NCBI GenBank assembly: GCA_035547915.1
Contig: DASZTS010000125.1
Coordinates: forward strand, 1 to 36,339
From: DASSFG01 sp035547915
GTDB lineage: Bacteria; Planctomycetota; Planctomycetia; Pirellulales; JAICIG01
Reading direction: 5' to 3'
Length of the DNA stretch: 36,339 nucleotides
This document shows positions 1 through 6,993 of this stretch, piece by piece. The translations under genes and the position numbers were made by a program. The notes below the pieces were generated by a model, which saw nothing but the letters and a program-made list of their open reading frames with translations, ran no database searches and was not told where the DNA came from. How positions within the stretch are numbered: the first letter of the stretch is position 1; each line of letters begins with the position of its first letter.

Positions 1-936
1 CGTGCTGATCCGCATCCCCGGTTCGGCCGAGTGGATCAGGCCGAATTTGCTGTTGTTGACCAGCTCCCATTCCTGCCGCTCCTTGATCCCTTCGATCGTC
101 AGGCGCATCTGCTCTTCGAGCTGATCGAACGGACCGTTGTAGAGATCCGAGACGCGCGTGTGCACGCGTACGACGGTCTGCACCGCCGACAGGGAATACT
201 CCCGCGGATGGGCCGAGTAATCGACGAAGGTTTCGGGAATCTCGACGTTCTCGGCAAAACCCGACACGAGGTCGATGTTGCGCTCGCCGTAACGATTCAC
301 CGTCGAACGCAATTCGAGATGTTCATCAATCGCCTTTTTGAATCCGTCGGCGAGGCTCGGAATCTCTGCCAGCACGGCATCGAGATCCTTGCGCGAGAGC
401 GTCAGCAGAACGCAAGGCGTGATCGTTCGTACGGTGATGTCGGACGGTCTGTCTGAGACCAGATCGGTCTCGCCGAAAAACTCTCCTTCGGTCAACAGCG
501 CCATACGCAAGTCGGCACCGTGCACTCCCTTGCTGAGCACCTCGACCTGGCCCAGGGCCAAGATGAAGAACTTGCTCAGGTCTTCTCCCTCGACGACGAG
601 TTTGTTGCCCAGCGAGACCGATTCGGTCTTGAAGCAAGTCGCCATTCGCGTCAGCACAGCTTCCGGTAGCCGCGAAAACAGCGGTACGCTACGCAACGCT
701 TCGGCCGGCAAGAGAGCGCCGCCGTCGCGCATGTCGACTTGGATCCGCGTCGCTTTGCTCAGTTCTACTTTCGTGCGATTGACGCGATAGGTTCCGCCCG
801 CGACGTGCACCCACGGCAGAAGGCCCAATAGCCCGCGCGGCGTGATCGACATCATCTTCGGTGATGTCTTCGTCGTGGTGGCGAGGTTCTTCGCGACCGA
901 AGTCGTCACGCTGCGTTGCAAGGTAGAGTCCGACAT
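1..936 (-). CDS. Family 2B encapsulin shell protein with cyclic-nucleotide-binding-like insert (3' end cut by window edge)
   Basis: The minus strand is open from ATG 936 to base 1, giving 312 codons with no stop. The protein starts with an arm containing KNLATTTKTSPKM (residues 16-28) and PWVHVAGGTYRVNR (41-54), both hallmarks of family 2B encapsulins. Residues about 80-200 form a Crp-like cyclic-nucleotide-binding beta-roll, including GEFFGETDLVSDRP (151-164). The HK97-fold shell sequence resumes with TFVDYSAHPREYSLS (236-250), VRVHTRVSDLYN and ELVNNSKFGLIHSAEPGMR. Such proteins self-assemble into closed protein compartments; the family includes mycobacterial major membrane protein I. The phosphate-binding part of the nucleotide pocket keeps FGE but has RPSD where ligand-binding homologues have an R-T/S-A, so cNMP binding is doubtful. 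About a third of the protein, and any cargo gene behind it, lies beyond the left edge. No strong Shine-Dalgarno is seen, yet the N-arm match fixes the start. Family assignment is from remembered family sequences. Confidence 0.93.
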   Translation of the reverse strand, partial: MSDSTLQRSVTTSVAKNLATTTKTSPKMMSITPRGLLGLLPWVHVAGGTYRVNRTKVELSKATRIQVDMRDGGALLPAEALRSVPLFSRLPEAVLTRMATCFKTESVSLGNKLVVEGEDLSKFFILALGQVEVLSKGVHGADLRMALLTEGEFFGETDLVSDRPSDITVRTITPCVLLTLSRKDLDAVLAEIPSLADGFKKAIDEHLELRSTVNRYGERNIDLVSGFAENVEIPETFVDYSAHPREYSLSAVQTVVRVHTRVSDLYNGPFDQLEEQMRLTIEGIKERQEWELVNNSKFGLIHSAEPGMRIST

Positions 937-1438
937 GGCGATCTCGTAGATCTCCGTGAGTGGCGATAAGAACCACGCGAACGATTTCACGCGGGGCTGG
1001 AATGACGGCCATTTCCCTCGGCCTGCCAACGAATCGGATAACAGGCCGAGTTTGTCGTTGCCACGCGCACAACGTTACGCAGCGCAGGCATCGCGACGAT
1101 TTAGGCGCGGCTAGAGCCTCCGGATTGTCCGGTCAGCCGCCAGAGGTGCACCCAACGTTTTACATCGGCCGCAAAGGCTCGCCAGTTTACCAACCTTCAC
1201 CGTGATCGAAAAGGAGTATGCAAAGAAATCCTATAAATTCGGCGATTCGGGAACCGGCGTTGACAGTCGTAACGGCGGAGGGCTCGGGCCAGCGGATAGC
1301 ACGGCGAACCCGTCGTATTTGCTGGGCTGAAGAAACGTGCATTTGTTTCCGAGTTGACTCTTGGCCGCGAGCCTCCGTAACATTCTCGGCCGGGGAAGAT
1401 TTTGCGTCATCGAAATGAAATCAGTCACGAGGACGTCC
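937..1438. other. Divergent intergenic region between encapsulin and rhodanese genes
   Basis: This 502-bp spacer separates the starts of two divergent genes. I see no convincing gene: the short open frames lack ribosome sites and recognisable motifs. It should hold the promoters of both flanking genes. One sigma-70-like candidate facing the rhodanese gene is listed separately; none stands out for the shell gene. Confidence 0.5.
1354..1383 (+). promoter_or_regulatory. Candidate promoter of the rhodanese gene
   Basis: TTGACT (1354-1359) is followed after 18 bp by TAACAT (1378-1383), about 55 bp before the chosen start codon at 1439. The -35 box matches 5 of 6 and the -10 box 4 of 6 consensus positions. 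Planctomycete promoters are poorly defined, so this is only a candidate. Confidence 0.3.
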
Positions 1439-1966
1439 ATGAGTGCCGCCACAATATCGCCGGACGGCTTGGCGCGCCGGCATGAAGAATTCCACGAGTT
1501 GGAACTGATCGATGTGCGGACGCCAGCCGAGTTCGAGCAGGTTCACGTCGAGTTTGCCCGCAACATCCCGTTAGACCGGATCGATCCCGCGGCGATCATG
1601 CGCGCTCGAAACGGCAAGGCAGACGAGCCGCTGTATTTCATTTGTCACACGGGTGCACGTGCCCAAAAGGCATGTGAGAAACTCCAGCAAGCCGGCTGCG
1701 CGAATGTCGTCAATGTGGAAGGTGGCACGCGGGCCTGGGACCAAGCTGGCCTCCCCGTGGTGCGCGGCAAAGCGACGATGTCTCTTGAACGGCAAGTGCG
1801 CATCGCCGCGGGTTCGCTGGTTCTGTTGGGGACGGGACTGGGGTGGTTCGTGCATCCCGCGTTCTTTGGCCTGGCCGCGTTTGTCGGGGCCGGGCTCGTC
1901 TTCGCGGGTGTCACGGATACCTGTGGCATGGGCATGCTCCTGGCGCGCATGCCTTGGAATCGTTGA
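1439..1966 (+). CDS. YgaP-like rhodanese with two membrane segments
   Basis: A 175-residue protein with a single rhodanese domain (about residues 8-112) and a C-terminal DUF2892-type membrane hairpin (about 120-172). The domain shows the usual DVRTPAEFE opening and an active-site loop CHTGARA with the catalytic cysteine at residue 69. The tail LERQVRIAAGSLVLLG...GFVGAGLVFAG resembles the tail of E. coli YgaP, an inner-membrane sulfurtransferase. It probably carries sulfane sulfur as a cysteine persulfide at the cytoplasmic face of the membrane. ATG 1439 is preferred because GAGG lies 6 bases upstream; ATG 1415 in the same frame would add 8 residues. Its position between an encapsulin gene (divergent) and cysK (convergent) suggests a role in sulfur transfer, which is an inference. 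An extra cysteine near the end (residue 162) is also typical of the YgaP tail. Confidence 0.9.
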   Translation: MSAATISPDGLARRHEEFHELELIDVRTPAEFEQVHVEFARNIPLDRIDPAAIMRARNGKADEPLYFICHTGARAQKACEKLQQAGCANVVNVEGGTRAWDQAGLPVVRGKATMSLERQVRIAAGSLVLLGTGLGWFVHPAFFGLAAFVGAGLVFAGVTDTCGMGMLLARMPWNR

Positions 1967-2051
1967 AGCCGGCGGCCTCCGTGCCGCCCAAGGTGCTATT
2001 TCGGTGCGCAGAGTCACTCGTTAGCTTGTCCGCGGAGGCTGGCACTACGAT

Positions 2052-3029
2052 TCACCGAGCGCGCCCCTCGGAATCGAATACGCCTTCGAAGAGGATCGAG
2101 CTCAGATACCGTTCACCGGAATCCGGCAACACGACAACGATCGTCTTCCCAGCGTTCTCAGGCCGTTTGGCAACTCGCACCGCGGCGGCGGTGGCGGCGC
2201 CGCACGAGATGCCGGACAGAATTCCTTCTTCGTGTGCGAGCCGCCGCGCATACTCGATCGACTCCTCGTTCGTGACCTGCTCGATTTCGTCAACCAGCGA
2301 AAGATCGAGCACGGGGGGCACAAACCCGGCGCCGATACCTTGGATCTTGTGGGGGCCGGGTTTTAACGGCAGACCCGCACGTTGCTGCGACAACACGGGG
2401 CTGGCGGTCGGCTCGACCGCGATCGATTTTATCGCTTTGCCCTTCGTCTGCTTGATGTATTTCGACACGCCCGTGATCGTTCCGCCCGTGCCAACGCCCG
2501 AGACCAGGATATCGATCTTGCCGTCGGTGTCATCCCATATCTCCGGTCCGGTCGTTTGCTCGTGAATCGCCGGGTTTGCGGGATTCTTGAACTGCTGAAG
2601 CAGTACATATCGATCGGGAGCTTCGGCCGCGATCTCTTCTGCGCGAGCGATTGCGCCAGGCATGCCGCGCATGCCTTCCGTCAGGATGAGCTTCGCACCG
2701 TAGGCGATCAGCAGCTTCCTCCGCTCGTGACTCATGGTTTCCGGCATCGTCAACGTAAGGGGGATGTTTCTCGCGGCCGCGACGAACGCCAGCGCGATCC
2801 CCGTATTGCCACTGGTCGGCTCGACGAGTTCCTTGCCTGGCCCGAGCAGATTGCGACGTTCGGCGTCCCATATCATGGCGGCGCCGATCCGACACTTGAC
2901 CGAGTAGGCCGGATTGCGGCCTTCGATCTTCGCCAGGATCGTCGCGGGTGCTCCATCGGTAACGCGGTGCAATTGCACCAAGGGAGTTCGGCCGATGGAG
3001 AGCGAGTTGTCCTGATACCAGCGCGACAT
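2052..3029 (-). CDS. cysK: Cysteine synthase A (O-acetylserine sulfhydrylase)
   Basis: A 325-residue fold-type II PLP enzyme that makes L-cysteine from O-acetyl-L-serine and sulfide. The PLP lysine is K45 in NPAYSVKCRIGA, the substrate-binding loop is PTSGNTG (71-77), and the phosphate-binding loop is SGVGTGGT (177-184). GPHKIQGIGAGF and the GERYLSSILF tail are also conserved. The match to E. coli CysK is close along the whole length. ATG 3029 is chosen because GAGGG lies 6 bases upstream; the frame stays open to 3071 but those codons are not conserved. It converges on the rhodanese gene with 85 bp between the stops. No cysE (serine acetyltransferase) is in the window. In a sulfur-compartment setting it could use sulfide released from stored or persulfide sulfur, which is inferred from context only. 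Confidence 0.96.
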   Translation of the reverse strand: MSRWYQDNSLSIGRTPLVQLHRVTDGAPATILAKIEGRNPAYSVKCRIGAAMIWDAERRNLLGPGKELVEPTSGNTGIALAFVAAARNIPLTLTMPETMSHERRKLLIAYGAKLILTEGMRGMPGAIARAEEIAAEAPDRYVLLQQFKNPANPAIHEQTTGPEIWDDTDGKIDILVSGVGTGGTITGVSKYIKQTKGKAIKSIAVEPTASPVLSQQRAGLPLKPGPHKIQGIGAGFVPPVLDLSLVDEIEQVTNEESIEYARRLAHEEGILSGISCGAATAAAVRVAKRPENAGKTIVVVLPDSGERYLSSILFEGVFDSEGRAR

Positions 3030-3299
3030 AGAAAAACCCTCGAAGGTGGCGTCGACCGAGCGTCGAGCCAATGGTCAAAAGAAAAAAGGCCAGTGCCCCA
3101 CATTGTGGTCTGCAAATGGCCTCCGGCTGACCGGTCAGCAAGTTGTGTTGGAAATATAGCGTCGCACGATGCGAACAGGCAAGCGGCCGACCGAGCTTTC
3201 ACTGCCGAGGCAGATGCAAACGAGCGCCTACTGAGCCATCGACCGGCTTCTGTTGCAAGTGCGTCCGACGGCGTCACGCTGCTCGCGCCCTTCGAACAA

Positions 3300-3488
3300 T
3301 ACGCTCCTCAGGCACGCCCAGGACTGACCTCGGGCGATGCTTCACGACCGATGCAGCTCTTCGATCTGCGGAAAGATCCGGGCGAACAGAAGGATGTTGC
3401 GGCCGAGCACCCAGACGTCGTGGTGGGTCTCAAGAAGCTCTACGACGATCTGAGCGGTGCCGCACCGCCGGCGACTCCGTCCAATTGA
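3300..3488 (+). pseudogene. Relic of a sulfatase gene (C-terminal fragment)
   Basis: In frame, the end of this open stretch reads MQLFDLRKDPGEQKDVAAEH (from 3351) and then PDVVVGLKKLYDD before a TGA. This is the characteristic C-terminal tail of planctomycete arylsulfatases: a phrase of the type 'LFDL..DPGE..dvA..hPdvv..lk.l'. Nothing upstream resembles the catalytic CxPSR domain; the frame instead runs into the antisense of cysK. It is therefore a leftover of a deleted gene rather than a functional protein. The remaining part of the 3030-3864 spacer holds the repeat at 3680 and otherwise nothing I recognise. Confidence 0.7.
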
Positions 3489-3679
3489 ACCGCACTCAAT
3501 GGCAGTGACGATCGCGCATCCCTCCCGCGATACGACCGTGGCTCAAGGCAGCAGGCATTTACTGGCCGCCCGTTCAGGCTCGGCTGCTAGCACCCGACGT
3601 GCTAGCATGAACTACGCTTAATGAAGGTACGGAGGTCAACCGCCGGCAACGGAGTCTGCCATGATCCGTCGGGTCGGTT

Positions 3680-3773
3680 AAGAGCGACTGACAAAAACCC
3701 GAAAGCTGCGCGCCGCGCGCGCAAACCGGCCGGAGAAGGCCGATTTTCTGGGCAATCACGGTTTTGTCGGTGT
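3680..3773 (+). repeat. Palindromic dispersed repeat, copy 1
   Basis: This element begins AAGAGCGACTGACAAAAACC and ends CACGGTTTTGTCGG, so its ends are inverted repeats. Inside is a second, smaller inverted repeat (CCGGCC / GGCCG around a GGAGAA loop). Related copies lie at 10208-10303 (opposite orientation) and 26884-26978. This copy is the most diverged of the three. Confidence 0.65.
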
Positions 3774-3864
3774 CGCGAAGAGCCGATCCGAGAACCGATT
3801 TCGCGGTGGCAAGAGCCGCGCGAGAACCGGTTTTGAGCTGGACTCTAAAAGGACTCCGCCAAAA

Positions 3865-4764
3865 ATGCCCGCGCGCTCAAGCTGGAAAGGCTTTTTGAGA
3901 CTCAGCCTCGTCTCGATTCCCGTGAAGGCCTACACGGCCAGCAGCAGTGGCGGTGGCGAAATCAGTCTCAACCAATTGCATGCCGACTGCAACAGCCGCA
4001 TCAAGTACCAGAAGGTCTGCCCGATCCACGGCGAGGTGACCCAAGACCAGATCGTGATGGGCTACGAGTACTCCAAGGGCCAGTACGTCGTGATCGACAC
4101 GTCGGAGTTGGAAAAGCTCCGCACGGAAGGCGACAAGGCGATCAGCATCGAGACGTTCATCCAGCCCGAAGAGATCGACCCGATCTACTTCACCGACAAG
4201 TCGTATTATTTGACTCCCGATGGACCGGCGGGCCAAAAGAGCTTTGCCCTGCTCCAACAGGCGATGATCGACCAGAACGTCTGGGCGACGGCCCAAGTGG
4301 TGATGCATGGCAAGGAACAGCTCGTGCTGGTGCGACCGCTGGAAAGGCTGCTCAGCATGACGACCCTCTACTACCATAGCCAGATCAAAGCTCCGGCATC
4401 GTTCGAAGACGAGCTCGGCAATCCGGATATCGCGTCGGAAGAGATGAAGCTGGTGAACATGCTCGTCACCGCGACGGCGGAAAAGCCGTTCGACCACGCG
4501 CAGCACCGCGATCTCTACACGGAGCGGCTGACCAAGCTGATCGAGTCCAAGGTCGAAGGCAAGGAACTCGTGGCGGCTCCGTCCGAGGAACCGACACACG
4601 TCATCAACCTCATGGACGCTCTTAAGCAAAGCGTCGCCAAGGTGGCCGCGGTCAGGGCCCCAGCCGCGGCGCGCAAGACCGCCAAGAAAGCGCCACCCGC
4701 CAAGAAAATGGCCGCCAGCGCCCGTCAACGCACGCCCGCGAAGGGGAAGAAGAAGACGGGCTGA
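3865..4764 (+). CDS. ku: Ku protein, non-homologous end joining
   Basis: A 299-residue bacterial Ku homologue, which dimerises into a ring that threads onto double-strand DNA ends and recruits ligase. The core starts at SSWKGFLRLSLVSIPVKAY (residues 5-22) and continues through KYQKVCPIHGEV, GYEYSKGQYVVIDTSEL, the DPIYFTDKSYYLTPDG stretch, and MTTLYYHSQIK. From about residue 262 the chain becomes a Lys/Ala/Pro-rich basic tail (ARKTAKKAPPAKKMA...KGKKKTG), as in many bacterial Ku proteins where it binds DNA. Length fits the family. AAAGGA lies about 12 bases before ATG 3865. No ligD-type ligase or polymerase gene is nearby; the next gene downstream encodes a BRCT-domain protein, another fold linked to DNA repair. 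Confidence 0.96.
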   Translation: MPARSSWKGFLRLSLVSIPVKAYTASSSGGGEISLNQLHADCNSRIKYQKVCPIHGEVTQDQIVMGYEYSKGQYVVIDTSELEKLRTEGDKAISIETFIQPEEIDPIYFTDKSYYLTPDGPAGQKSFALLQQAMIDQNVWATAQVVMHGKEQLVLVRPLERLLSMTTLYYHSQIKAPASFEDELGNPDIASEEMKLVNMLVTATAEKPFDHAQHRDLYTERLTKLIESKVEGKELVAAPSEEPTHVINLMDALKQSVAKVAAVRAPAAARKTAKKAPPAKKMAASARQRTPAKGKKKTG

Positions 4765-4917
4765 TTCTATCCCGCCGACAGCTCGAAAGACCTTTCGGCA
4801 TTGCGGCTCTTTCGCGGCGTCTAGCTCTCTCTGGGGCCTGCCGCGGGCGGTGCCCATCGCGTCAAACCTGCTTTATACTGCTGGGTGAAGTGCAGGGCGC
4901 TTGGCATGGAGTGAGCG

Positions 4918-6096
4918 ATGGAGGAGAGTTGGCTGCGGGGCAAGCGGGTGGCCGTGACGGGGCGCCTCGTCTCCATGACGCATGCCGAGTTCGCGGAGTT
5001 GGTGGCCGCACGGGGCGGAGAGTTCTTACCGCTGCCCAACCGCGGCACGGCCCTGCTGGTGATCGGGCAGGACGGCTGGCCCTTGGAGCCGAATGGCCGC
5101 CAGACTGTCGGACTGGCGCGGGCGCGTCGGTTGCGGGCCCTCGGCTATGCCATCGAGCTGTTGAGCGAAGACGAGTTCTACGGCCGTTTGAACCTGGTCG
5201 AGCCTCAGAACGCCATCCATCGCCGCTGCACCATCAACCAACTCAGCCGCGTTTTGAATCTGCCCGGGCGACGTTTGCGGTCGTGGTTGCGTGCCGGGCT
5301 GATCGAGCCGGTCGAGGTGATACATCGCCTGGCATACTTCGACTTCCGCCAGGCATCCAGTGCCAAGAATCTCTGCGAGCTGACGGCGGCGGGCGTCAAA
5401 CCACAGCACGTTCGCGAAAGCCTGGAGCAGCTCCGCAACTGGTTGCCCGGCATCGACGCGCCGTTGGCGCAGCTCAGCCTGCTCGAGAGCGACGGCCGAC
5501 TGCTGGTGCGCCTCGACGACGACCAAATTGCCGATTCCGGCGGGCAGTTACACTTCGACTTCGTGATGGGTTCGCCGGGCGAGGCCGAAGTTGTCGTCCT
5601 GGGCGGCAAGACGGCCGAGGCATGGTTCGAGGAGGGGCTCGAGCTGGAAGACCGTGAGCGGCCGGCAGAAGCGGTCGCCGCATACCGTGAGGCGATCAGG
5701 CTCGCGCCCGATGACCCGGTGTTGCACTTCAACCTGGGGAACGCGCTCCTTGCCTGCCATGAAACGGACGAGGCGGCCGAGCAATTCCGTCGGGCGGTGA
5801 GTTGCGATCCGTGCTATGTCGAAGCGTGGAACAACCTGGGCAATGTGCTGGACGAAGGCGGGGATTTCGATGGAGCGATCGATGCCTATGAGCGCGCCTT
5901 GCGGTTCGTGCCCAGCTATGCCGATGCCCACTACAACCTGGCCGAGACGTTGATCAAGGTCGGCCGCGACCGCGACGCAGCCCGCCACCTGAGAGCGTAT
6001 TTGCAATTCGACCGCGGCAGCAGCCGGGACGATGCCGACATGACCACTGACGCCCGAGTGCGTCTTGCCGAGATGAGCCTGCCGCCGACTACTTAG
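4918..6096 (+). CDS. BRCT / MerR-like helix-turn-helix / TPR fusion protein
   Basis: A 392-residue protein with three parts. Residues about 5-92 form a BRCT domain of the NAD-dependent ligase type (LRGKRVAVTGRLVSMTHAEF, then ARGGEFLPL). Residues about 98-180 look like a MerR-type winged helix (CTINQLSRVLNLPGRRLRSW ... GLIEP ... ARYFDFRQ-like stretch). Residues about 225-370 hold at least three TPR units (AEAVAAYREAIRLAPDDPVL; EAWNNLGNVLDEGGDFDGAI; DAHYNLAETLIKVGRD). The combination suggests a DNA- or phosphoprotein-binding regulator with a protein-interaction tail; the exact role is unknown. GGAG 6 bases before ATG 4918 supports the start. It lies 153 bp after ku on the same strand, so co-regulation is possible but unproven. 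Confidence 0.88.
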   Translation: MEESWLRGKRVAVTGRLVSMTHAEFAELVAARGGEFLPLPNRGTALLVIGQDGWPLEPNGRQTVGLARARRLRALGYAIELLSEDEFYGRLNLVEPQNAIHRRCTINQLSRVLNLPGRRLRSWLRAGLIEPVEVIHRLAYFDFRQASSAKNLCELTAAGVKPQHVRESLEQLRNWLPGIDAPLAQLSLLESDGRLLVRLDDDQIADSGGQLHFDFVMGSPGEAEVVVLGGKTAEAWFEEGLELEDRERPAEAVAAYREAIRLAPDDPVLHFNLGNALLACHETDEAAEQFRRAVSCDPCYVEAWNNLGNVLDEGGDFDGAIDAYERALRFVPSYADAHYNLAETLIKVGRDRDAARHLRAYLQFDRGSSRDDADMTTDARVRLAEMSLPPTT

Positions 6097-6132
6097 CACC
6101 ACCCTTTGCGCGTCGAGCTGGTGGACAACATT

Positions 6133-6993
6133 ATGCGAAATGCTTGGAAACGTACCAAGGCGGTTGTTTTCTTCGCGGCGTTTTGCGTCACGATGTCTGG
6201 GCAGAGTCGTGGCGACGAGCCAGATGGCGCCGATGCGGCCCGCCGGCAGCAGCGGCTGGAGTTCTTGATTGCGGAGACGGATAAGTTCCAGATCCGAACG
6301 AACAACGACGAGCTGCTGAAGCGAGGACAACAGCCGATCTTGCGCTGGAGCAACCCGGTCCGCGACTTCGTCAACGACGGCATCACCTTCTTGTTCTTCG
6401 ATGGGCGGCGGCCGCGGGCCATCGTGACCGTCTGGGTCCGTGGCCGTGACCCCAAACTGGAGAGCGGCGAGCAGTGCCACGAATTCATCTCGCTCAGCCC
6501 AGAGCCGCTCTCCTGCCGGCGCGACGATCTTCTGCTCTGGTCACCCAAAACGGGCGGCGTTGTCGACCAGACGCTGGCCGACGCTCCACCGCCTGCGGCG
6601 CGCCCGGCGCAGCGGCTCGCACAAATGCGCGAACTCGCCAAGCGCTTTCGAGCGGCGACGTACAAAACGGAATCCGCCAACGAACTGCGGCTCCTGAATC
6701 AGCCGCTCTACCGCTATCCCGAGCAAACAGCGGCCGTTTTGGACGGCGGGCTGTTCGCGTTTGTCGAAGCAAACGACGCAGAGGCCCTGCTGCTCCTCGA
6801 GGCGGTGGCCGTTGACGACGGCGAACGATACGAATGGCGCTATACGCTCGGCCGCTCAACCACCTTTCGGGTCGTGGTGCACCTCGACGAACGCGAGGTA
6901 TTCGCGGTCGGCCCCTATTGGCAAGTGCGACAAAAGAGCGAGTCTGCTTACATGGAAGTGGTCGACGGACCGTTTACGTTGAACGGCGAATGA
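6133..6993 (+). CDS. Exported protein of unknown function
   Basis: A 286-residue protein beginning with a signal peptide (MRNAWKRTKAVVFFAAFCVT, cleavage probably after SRG or nearby). ATG 6133 is chosen because the signal peptide starts there; the frame stays open for nine more codons. The mature part has no domain I recognise. It reads as a soluble mixed alpha/beta protein with several aromatic, conserved-looking phrases (PILRWSNPVRDFVNDGITFL, VVVHLDEREVFAVGPYWQVR). This style matches planctomycete-specific exported proteins. It follows the BRCT/TPR gene by 36 bp and ends exactly one base before the stop of the convergent gene at 6994, so the two stops abut. Confidence 0.75.
   Translation: MRNAWKRTKAVVFFAAFCVTMSGQSRGDEPDGADAARRQQRLEFLIAETDKFQIRTNNDELLKRGQQPILRWSNPVRDFVNDGITFLFFDGRRPRAIVTVWVRGRDPKLESGEQCHEFISLSPEPLSCRRDDLLLWSPKTGGVVDQTLADAPPPAARPAQRLAQMRELAKRFRAATYKTESANELRLLNQPLYRYPEQTAAVLDGGLFAFVEANDAEALLLLEAVAVDDGERYEWRYTLGRSTTFRVVVHLDEREVFAVGPYWQVRQKSESAYMEVVDGPFTLNGE

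Noticed and set aside
338..790. Plus-strand 150-codon open frame
   Set aside because: It is the antisense shadow of the encapsulin shell gene, which has clear family phrases on the minus strand.
1218..1418. 66-codon frame after AAAAGGAG as a small gene before the rhodanese
   Set aside because: The spacing of the ribosome-like site to ATG is only about two bases and the peptide has no recognisable feature.
2382..3350. Long plus-strand frame antisense to cysK
   Set aside because: It is a GC-driven shadow of cysK; only its last part, after cysK, carries the sulfatase-like tail and is reported as a relic.
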